This document shows positions 58,456 through 64,000 of a stretch of DNA of 64,000 nucleotides, piece by piece. Position 1 is the first letter of the stretch; each line of letters starts with the position of its first letter. Under the pieces are notes generated by a model, which saw only the letters and a program-made list of their open reading frames with translations, made no database searches and had not been told where the DNA came from. Source of the DNA: an uncultured Acetatifactor sp. (GTDB lineage Bacteria > Bacillota > Clostridia > Lachnospirales > Lachnospiraceae); NCBI GenBank assembly GCA_910585665.1, contig CAJUFI010000001.1, positions 1 to 64,000 of the forward strand, in the 5' to 3' direction. A program made the translations under genes and the position numbers.

Positions 58456-59303
58456 ATGTCCTGCCTGATGAGCAAGACAATGGACACCACGGAATAAACC
58501 ACCAGGAACACCAGCCCGATGGCCAGGCACCGCAGATCCTCCGGCGAGGCATAGGACGAGGGACCGTTGTTTATGGCATGATAAAGCGTATATTTCACCC
58601 AGCCGTTCAAATGGAAATAGCCTAAGAAAGTAGAGACCATCATCACCGCAAGGCCGCTTCCCCCCAGCACGGCCCCCAGGACACCTATGGTAATACTGCG
58701 GGTGAACACGCACAGGGCGATGATCAGTGCGGCGAAAGCCATGGTCACCGGCCATATCCATGCCAGGTAGAACAGGATGTCGCCCCAGCTGCCGAAAGGC
58801 AGCATATTGCCGAACAACAGGTTCATCAGGCAATTGAATCCGAAGCCCAGCACCAGATACAGGAAGTCCAGGATGCCCACCGCGATGAGCTTGCTGCCGA
58901 TGTAGGGCCAGCGGTTCCGGTGAAGGGCCATGATATTCTTCATGGATCCCCCTTTATAGTCGCCGCAGACGAACAGGGCCACCGCGATTCCGAACAGGAT
59001 ATTGTGCAGTCCGCCTCTCATATCGCTGTCGCGGAACATCTCCAGCAGATTCGCATCTTCCAGCAGGTCTTCCCCCTCTTCCATCATTACCATCTTCATC
59101 TCCGGATCGGATACCACATGTCCCTCCGAATCGTACACTGTCAGCATCCCGATTCTGTCAGCGACCTTCCGCCCTTCCGGCGTCCCCAGCAGATAGACCA
59201 ACAGATAGCACAGGAATATCACAGCCAACATCGTGAAAAAACACACATACACCGATTTGCTTCTCTTCATCCGATATAGATCCATACGCAGCAGATTAAA
59301 CAT
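58452..59303 (-). CDS. ABC-2-type transporter permease
   Basis: A 283-residue membrane protein with about six helices: one at about 18-38, a long extracellular loop (about 50-85) containing charged residues, then helices at about 95-112, 130-155, 170-195, 210-230 and 258-278. The beginning (MFNLLRMDLYRMKRSKSVYV) is typical of ABC-2 permeases. It follows the ATPase gene by 89 bases and with it should form an exporter, perhaps for peptide antibiotics. Confidence 0.85.
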   Translation of the reverse strand: MFNLLRMDLYRMKRSKSVYVCFFTMLAVIFLCYLLVYLLGTPEGRKVADRIGMLTVYDSEGHVVSDPEMKMVMMEEGEDLLEDANLLEMFRDSDMRGGLHNILFGIAVALFVCGDYKGGSMKNIMALHRNRWPYIGSKLIAVGILDFLYLVLGFGFNCLMNLLFGNMLPFGSWGDILFYLAWIWPVTMAFAALIIALCVFTRSITIGVLGAVLGGSGLAVMMVSTFLGYFHLNGWVKYTLYHAINNGPSSYASPEDLRCLAIGLVFLVVYSVVSIVLLIRQDI

Positions 59304-59392
59304 TCTCCACCCCTCCTATTATAGTTCCGCATCTGCCTCACCCAGCACCCGGACATGGGCAGATGCTGTTTCAAATTTGCTATTGACATTTC

Positions 59393-60331
59393 TTAGCTGG
59401 CCTTTTGGTCATCAGCAGCCATTCCGGCCATCCGGTCCAGGAAATACTCCTCCAGGTCCATATGGTGGAAGCCGGAGGCATAGACCTGTATCCCTTTCTC
59501 TACCAGGATCTGGTTCAGCCTGGCGCTGTCCTCCAGATGGTAGAGCCGGATGCGGTGCACGTCCAGAACCTCCGCCTGTACCCCGGGCAGATTCTCCGAA
59601 ATCACCGGCAGCGCGTGCCTGCTGTCGTCCACTTCTATCTGGAAGTAGTCCTTGCAGTTCCGCTCCAGGCTCTCCGCGTCAATCTGCTCTACCAGGCGGC
59701 CCTCCTTGATAATGCCGTAGTGGGTGGAAATCTTGTTCAGCTCGCCCAGAATGTGGGAGCTGATGATGAGGGTCTTCCCCTCCTCGTTCAGGGAAAGCAG
59801 AAGCTTTCGGACTTCCCTGGTGCCCTCCGGGTCCAGGCCGTTGATTGGTTCGTCCAGAATCAGCAGGTCCGGATTTCCCAGAAGTGCCAGGGCGATGCCC
59901 AGCCGCTGCTTCATGCCCATGGAAAAATGTTTCGTCTTCTTGCTGCCGGTATCGGTCAGTCCTGTGATGTCCAGGGCTTCGTCCACGCTTTTTTCGTCCG
60001 GCAGGCCAATGCATTTGGCTTTCATCACCAGGTTCTGCCTGGCAGTCATCTGTGGGTACAGGCCAGCGGTTTCAATCAGGCAGCCTATCCGCCGGGCGGT
60101 ATACACATCCCCCGCGGGCTTTCCGAACAGCCTGATGTCCCCTCCCGTGGGCTTCGCCAGCCCGCAGAGCATTTTCAGGGTGGTGGACTTGCCCGCGCCG
60201 TTCCGCCCGATGAAACCGTATATGGCCCCTTCACGCACCTTCATGTTCAAGTGGTCCACCGCAGCCTTGCCGCTGTAGGTCTTGCTCAGCGACAGCGTTT
60301 CTACTGCAAACCTCTCCTGTGCTTTTTCCAT
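59393..60331 (-). CDS. ABC transporter ATPase (BcrA-like)
   Basis: A 312-residue ATP-binding protein. Walker A is GRNGAGKST, the Q-loop ETAGLYPQMT, the signature HFSMGMKQRLGIA, Walker B LLILDEPINGLD and the switch His in IISSHILGEL. It resembles the bacitracin/lantibiotic-resistance ATPases (BcrA/LanF type). A C-terminal extension of about 95 residues is typical of those proteins. It is separated from the response regulator upstream by a 237-base gap with degenerate repeats. Confidence 0.92.
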   Translation of the reverse strand: MEKAQERFAVETLSLSKTYSGKAAVDHLNMKVREGAIYGFIGRNGAGKSTTLKMLCGLAKPTGGDIRLFGKPAGDVYTARRIGCLIETAGLYPQMTARQNLVMKAKCIGLPDEKSVDEALDITGLTDTGSKKTKHFSMGMKQRLGIALALLGNPDLLILDEPINGLDPEGTREVRKLLLSLNEEGKTLIISSHILGELNKISTHYGIIKEGRLVEQIDAESLERNCKDYFQIEVDDSRHALPVISENLPGVQAEVLDVHRIRLYHLEDSARLNQILVEKGIQVYASGFHHMDLEEYFLDRMAGMAADDQKAS

Positions 60332-60355
60332 CTCTATGGATCTCCTTTCTTTATT

Positions 60356-60500
60356 TGAAATCCGGTATCTGAAATCCGGTATTCGAAATCTGTCATCCGA
60401 AATTTCTTAATCCTAATCTGTTTTGAAATTTCTTATCCCAAATCTGTTGTCCGAAATCTGTTCCGAAATTTCTAATCGGATTTCTCTTATCTGATATCCA
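60356..60500. repeat. Degenerate short repeats upstream of the ABC genes
   Basis: TGAAATCCGGTAT-type 14-mers start at 60356 and 60370. About eight further GAAAT(C/T)-centred variants, such as CGAAATCTGT and GAAATTTCTTA, follow up to about 60500. It lies in the gap between the response regulator and ABC ATPase genes. These could be regulator-binding repeats or a decayed minisatellite. Confidence 0.6.
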
Positions 60501-60568
60501 TTCTGATCCATAAAGGTTTATAAATCGCTTATAAAAGGTAAAGAAAGATTAAAGATTTCAGCAAAGTT

Positions 60569-61333
60569 TCAGCAAAGCTTGAAGCCCATCCCCCACACGG
60601 TCTGGATATAGGCGTCCGTGCCGCTTTCTTTCAGCTTGCTGCGGATGTTGCTGATATGGACGTTGATGGTCTTGTCTTCCGCCAGATAGTCCTCGCCCCA
60701 GGCATATTCATAGATCATCTGCTTTGAGAACACACGTTTGGGGTTCCTAATCAAAAGCTCCAGAATCAGGAATTCGTGCTTTGTCAGCACCACCGGCACG
60801 CCGCCTGCCGTCATCTCCCAGGTGTCGGGATTCAGCGTCCATTCTCTGTAATGGTAGACGCATTCCGACCCTTTCCAGTCCGCTGCAGAACTCGCTTCCA
60901 TTGGGGACTTTCCTTCCATGGAAGGCCTCTCTTCCATGGAATGCCCTTCTTCCATGGAATGCCCTTCTTCCATTTTCCTGTTCTGTCTGCGCAGCTGTAC
61001 CTGGATTCGCACCAACAGTTCCCGCAGGTCGAAGGGCTTGCAGATGTAGTCCTCAGCACCGTCCGAGAGCACCTGCACCTTGCTGTCCAGCCCGCTTCTG
61101 GCAGACAGCACGATGACAGGCGTTTTTCTGGAAAAAAGGGAGACAAGCTCGTCTCCCCCGATTCCCGGAAGCATCAGGTCCAGCAGCACAAGGTCGAAAG
61201 ACTGCATTTCGAACAGGAGTTTCCCCTCGCTGCCGGAATAGGCCTGGGTACATTTGTAGCCCTGGGTCTCCAGATACTCCGCTATCATCTGATTGTTTTC
61301 CGCGTCATCCTCTACTATCAGCAGATGTTTCAT
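60569..61333 (-). CDS. OmpR-family response regulator with a repeat-bearing linker
   Basis: A 254-residue two-component regulator. The receiver domain (1-118) has acidic E8-D9-D10, phospho-acceptor D52 in LLDLMLP, S77 in VLSARS and K99 in CKP. The winged-helix output domain (about 155-254) contains LTKHEFLILELLIRNPKRVFSK and INVHISNIRSKL. Between them the linker (about 121-146) has EEGHSM-type repeats encoded by an 18-base DNA repeat. The start at 61333 has GGAGG nine bases upstream, four bases after the pmbA stop. It probably controls the ABC genes downstream. Confidence 0.93.
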   Translation of the reverse strand: MKHLLIVEDDAENNQMIAEYLETQGYKCTQAYSGSEGKLLFEMQSFDLVLLDLMLPGIGGDELVSLFSRKTPVIVLSARSGLDSKVQVLSDGAEDYICKPFDLRELLVRIQVQLRRQNRKMEEGHSMEEGHSMEERPSMEGKSPMEASSAADWKGSECVYHYREWTLNPDTWEMTAGGVPVVLTKHEFLILELLIRNPKRVFSKQMIYEYAWGEDYLAEDKTINVHISNIRSKLKESGTDAYIQTVWGMGFKLC

Positions 61334-61337
61334 CCGT

Positions 61338-62630
61338 TCAGGCCTCCGTGCTGCCGGCAACGTTCACGCCCTCCAGGCAGACCGCCGCAGGGCCCTGGAA
61401 ATTCTTCTCCACCTGTGTCTCTCTGGAGAACACCAGGTTCTTTTGCGCGTCCAGGATGCTGCCGTTGATGGAGCCTCCCGTGACCGGGATTCTCTTCTCC
61501 CCGTCATAGAGGAACCCGAGCCGGATCTCCCCGCCGAAATGCCCATCGAAGGTGTCCATCTGGAAGTCGGAGAAGTTCACGATTTCCAGGTAAGGCTCCT
61601 CCCGCAGCTTCTCAAGGGGCACGCTTCCTGCCGGGGCGCTGAAGCTGTCGTAGTTTCCCGTGGGCTCCAGGTTCAGGTAATACGCGTACCTGTTGCTGCC
61701 GTGAATCAGCTGCAGCATGCCGTCCCGCACCAGCTCCCTGTCCTTCATGGGAATGCCCTCTACGCTGTAGGGAACGGTGGCTTTCAGGGTCAGGTTGATC
61801 CTGTCCTTCTCCACCTGCCCGCCCTGTACATCGCAGCCGTTCTGGAAGGTGGAGTATTTGGGGTAAATCATGTAGCCGTTGGAGCGTTCCACATAATAGT
61901 CAAATATGGTTTTTACATAAGCGCCTGACAGGATCACGCGGTATTCTCCCGCCGGCGGCGCGGACACTGCCCTGGCTCTGGCCCGGGTCATCTCCAGCGT
62001 GTCCCTGACCTTTTTCTGAAGGGCCGCCGTGTCCATGTCATCATAGGAAAAGTCCTGGTAAGTCTCCACATCCTGCTCCGCCACGCACTGGGCTACGAAT
62101 TCGCCCCATACACGCCCCTTGCAATAGGACACGTCCACGCCGCTGGAATTGAGGATATGGCAGGTGGTCCTGCCCGCGAAAATCTCCGCGGAATTCAGGA
62201 ACACATCGCTTTCCCTGTCCTCCTCGAACAGGGCATCCGCAAAGCGATGGGCCACTTCCGTCAGGGGCTGGCCGGAAAGATGCCCGGACCGCTCCAGGGC
62301 CTCCGCAGAAGGCTCCCCCTTCCCCGCGTACAGTTCATAGTAAGGGTTCTTTACGAATCCGGCGGCGTACAGGGCATTCCGGAACAGTTCCGTCATCTGC
62401 TCTGTGGTAAAGCTTTCCTGTACCTGCACGGCGGCGGAGCCCAGCATGCGCCTGTCTCCTTCCGTGAAAGCTCTGTACACCGTCACGGACGCCCGACGCA
62501 CTTCCTTCAGCCGCTGCATGTCCAGAGACTTGCGGATGAAGAACAGCTCCGCGGATTCCTCTTTCGTCTCTGTGATCTGGTATAATTCTGTTCCGCTCTC
62601 TTTCAGGGCGGCCAATATCTTTTCTATCAT
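61338..62630 (-). CDS. pmbA: TldE/PmbA-family protein
   Basis: The non-catalytic partner of the TldD-TldE metalloprotease, which degrades or matures peptides (microcin B17 maturation, CcdA degradation). It has 430 residues with the TldD/PmbA fold. It has no HExxxH zinc motif, as expected for TldE. The C-terminal GGSINGSILDAQKNLVFSRE is characteristic. Its partner tldD lies upstream across a 385-base gap filled with a minisatellite. The regulator gene starts four bases after its stop. Confidence 0.88.
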   Translation of the reverse strand: MIEKILAALKESGTELYQITETKEESAELFFIRKSLDMQRLKEVRRASVTVYRAFTEGDRRMLGSAAVQVQESFTTEQMTELFRNALYAAGFVKNPYYELYAGKGEPSAEALERSGHLSGQPLTEVAHRFADALFEEDRESDVFLNSAEIFAGRTTCHILNSSGVDVSYCKGRVWGEFVAQCVAEQDVETYQDFSYDDMDTAALQKKVRDTLEMTRARARAVSAPPAGEYRVILSGAYVKTIFDYYVERSNGYMIYPKYSTFQNGCDVQGGQVEKDRINLTLKATVPYSVEGIPMKDRELVRDGMLQLIHGSNRYAYYLNLEPTGNYDSFSAPAGSVPLEKLREEPYLEIVNFSDFQMDTFDGHFGGEIRLGFLYDGEKRIPVTGGSINGSILDAQKNLVFSRETQVEKNFQGPAAVCLEGVNVAGSTEA

Positions 62631-62660
62631 AATCTGCCTCGTTTCTGTGTCGCTTTCCTA

Positions 62661-62915
62661 TTGTCGGCAACCGACCTGGTTTCTGGTTCGCTTCCCTTGT
62701 CGGCAATCAACCTGGTTTTTGGTTCGCTTCCCTTGTCGGCAATCGACCTGGTTTCTGGTTCGCTTCCCTTGTCGGCAATCAACCTGGTTCTTGCTTCGCG
62801 TCTTTCTGTCGGCAATCGACCTGGTTCCTACTTTGCTTCCCTTTGTCGGCAATCGACTGGGTTATTGATTCGCTTCCCTTTGTCGGCAATCGACCTGGTT
62901 CTTGTTCCGCTCCCC
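62661..62915. repeat. 36-37-base minisatellite, seven copies, between tldD and pmbA
   Basis: Seven units begin at 62661, 62697, 62733, 62769, 62806, 62843 and 62880. All start (T/C)TGTCGGCAA and continue with CGACCTGGTT, a variable segment and GCTTCCC. The first three periods are exactly 36 bases; the fourth to sixth are 37. The unit is free of stops in several minus-strand frames, so it shows as Arg/Gln-rich pseudo-ORFs. There is no spacer diversity, so it is not a CRISPR array. It fills most of the 385-base tldD-pmbA gap. Confidence 0.92.
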
Positions 62916-63015
62916 AATTAACTATCCAATTGTCTTCTGTTGATGTTTTCCCATAGAACGCCTACGTCTTCTGCCATCCTTGGGGCGCCGTATCTCCCTG
63001 GGATTCTCCATGACA

Positions 63016-64000
63016 TCAGCCCAGCCGTATCCTGGCCTTGATGTAGGGGCCGCCGTCGGACACCTTCACCCATTCCTTATAGCCCTTACCGCACATGCCG
63101 CCTCCGCCCAGCTCGACTTTTTCCGATACCATGCTGATGGACTTCAGCAGATCCGGCACATATCCGGTGAGGACCACCGGGGAAAATATCTTGCCGGTGA
63201 GCTTGCCGTCTTTGATTTCCCTGGCGATGCTGACCATGCACTGGATGCCCCAGTTCTTCGGGTCTTCCATGCCGCTGGAAGGCTCCTCCAACAGGAAACC
63301 GTAATCGATGGAGGCGATCATGTCCTCCACTTTGTCCTTGCCGCCCTCGAAAAAGGTATTGGTCATCCTGGTATAGGCTTTCCGCTGATAGCTCTCCCGC
63401 CTGCCGTTGCCGGTGGGGACAGTGCCCAGATGCATGGCGGACTGGGCATCGCTGATGCCGGCCTTCAGGATGCCTTTGTCAATGACCACCGTATCCCTGG
63501 CCAGCACGCCCTCGTCGTCGAAAAAGTAAGTGGCCACCTCCCTGGCGGCAGCCGCGCCGTCGTGCATGGTCACCAGCTCGGACGCCACCTGTTTTCCCAC
63601 GAACTGCTCCGCCTGGGCCCTCTTCTTGACGAACATGTCCATCTCCACGCCATGCCCAAAGGCCTCGTGCACGATCATGCCGGTCGCCTCAGGGGTGCAG
63701 ATGCAGTCGTATTCTCCCGGCACCATGGGCTCGCTCTCCAGCAGCTCCAGCGCCACCTTCGCCGCGTCACAGACGCCGTCCCGCATTCTTGCCAGCACCT
63801 CTGCGCCGCCCAGATTGGAAAATCCCTTGTAGCTGCTTTTGATTTCCTCGCCTCTGGAGGCCAGCACGCTGAAGCCACCGGACATCCAGAGCACGTTCTG
63901 CTCCATGTCCCGGTTCCTGGACAGGAAAAGCTTGCTGTATTTCTGGTAGCTGACGAAAGCGCTGCAGTCCAGCACCTTCTCGCTGTAGGCTATGCCCGCC
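63016..64000 (-). CDS. tldD: TldD-family metalloprotease, 5' end outside the window
   Basis: The catalytic subunit of the TldD/TldE peptidase. The 328 residues seen lack the N-terminal part; the frame stays open to base 64000. The zinc motif HEAFGH (HExxxH) and the downstream GVEMDMF are present, as are the DDEGVLARDTVVIDKGILKAG block, the C-terminal VELGGGGMCGKG and the metal-ligand Cys region. Together with pmbA it should act on small or unstructured peptides in the cytoplasm. Confidence 0.93.
   Translation of the reverse strand, partial: AGIAYSEKVLDCSAFVSYQKYSKLFLSRNRDMEQNVLWMSGGFSVLASRGEEIKSSYKGFSNLGGAEVLARMRDGVCDAAKVALELLESEPMVPGEYDCICTPEATGMIVHEAFGHGVEMDMFVKKRAQAEQFVGKQVASELVTMHDGAAAAREVATYFFDDEGVLARDTVVIDKGILKAGISDAQSAMHLGTVPTGNGRRESYQRKAYTRMTNTFFEGGKDKVEDMIASIDYGFLLEEPSSGMEDPKNWGIQCMVSIAREIKDGKLTGKIFSPVVLTGYVPDLLKSISMVSEKVELGGGGMCGKGYKEWVKVSDGGPYIKARIRLG

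Noticed and set aside
62661..62915. CRISPR array or repeat protein
   Set aside because: There are no unique spacers, only head-to-tail units. The short frames exist because the unit lacks stops, and they have no start with a ribosome-binding site.

Overview
The window reads as chromosome from a spore-forming, fairly GC-rich member of the Clostridia, most likely Lachnospiraceae. The reasons are the sporulation proteins (GerW/YtfJ with its DUF2953 neighbour, a YlbJ-like membrane protein), the Firmicute-type gene blocks (coaD-rsmD, yloU-yloV divergent from rpmB, scpA-scpB, RecU, short HisG with HisZ) and strong GGAGG ribosome-binding sites. Nearly all genes lie on the minus strand. No rRNA, tRNA or CRISPR array was recognised.

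Bases 1-5400 are an accessory, partly AT-rich and heavily decayed stretch. It holds the tail of a relaxase, two unknown ORFs, an intact RhuM-family gene, a Fic C-terminal remnant, an IS1595-like transposase tail, a 5'-truncated XRE regulator with a small membrane protein, a GNAT acetyltransferase and a frameshifted, internally deleted GH2 glycosidase. A PAS-domain protein follows.

Bases 5938-14273 carry the most unusual intact system: five minus-strand genes in the order SWIM zinc finger, large helical protein, MoxR-type AAA+ ATPase, DUF5682 (TraB/ChaN-like) protein and VWA protein with a complete MIDAS. These look like parts of one ATP-driven machine whose substrate is unknown. Then come metY, with a structured leader and a promoter divergent from a MATE transporter, and a histidine block (hisZ-hisG-hisD-hisB-hisIE). 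The last his gene fuses HisI and HisE to a TIM-barrel domain that has lost its catalytic aspartates.

Bases 23092-43400 are mostly housekeeping: RecU, two pseudouridine synthases, an SDR enzyme, a HAD phosphatase, a YlbJ-like protein, a cell-wall amidase, a DivIVA-like coiled coil, CoaD, RsmD, topoisomerase IV subunits A and B split by a GNAT gene, DegV, RecG, FakA/YloV, YloU and L28. The parE-like gene has a good promoter followed by a perfect LexA-type box. Bases 43574-57240 hold sporulation, envelope and chromosome genes: gerW, DUF2953, NUDIX, a SEDS-PBP pair, a U32 peptidase, zapA, two D-Ala-D-Ala carboxypeptidases, scpAB, a metallophosphoesterase and rpsU.

Bases 57394-64000 hold a two-component system, an ABC-2-type exporter and the tldD-pmbA peptidase pair in one minus-strand run. 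This suggests peptide processing, export or immunity. Several intergenic gaps carry minisatellites with unrelated units of 14-38 bases. The best is a seven-copy, 36-37-base array between tldD and pmbA.
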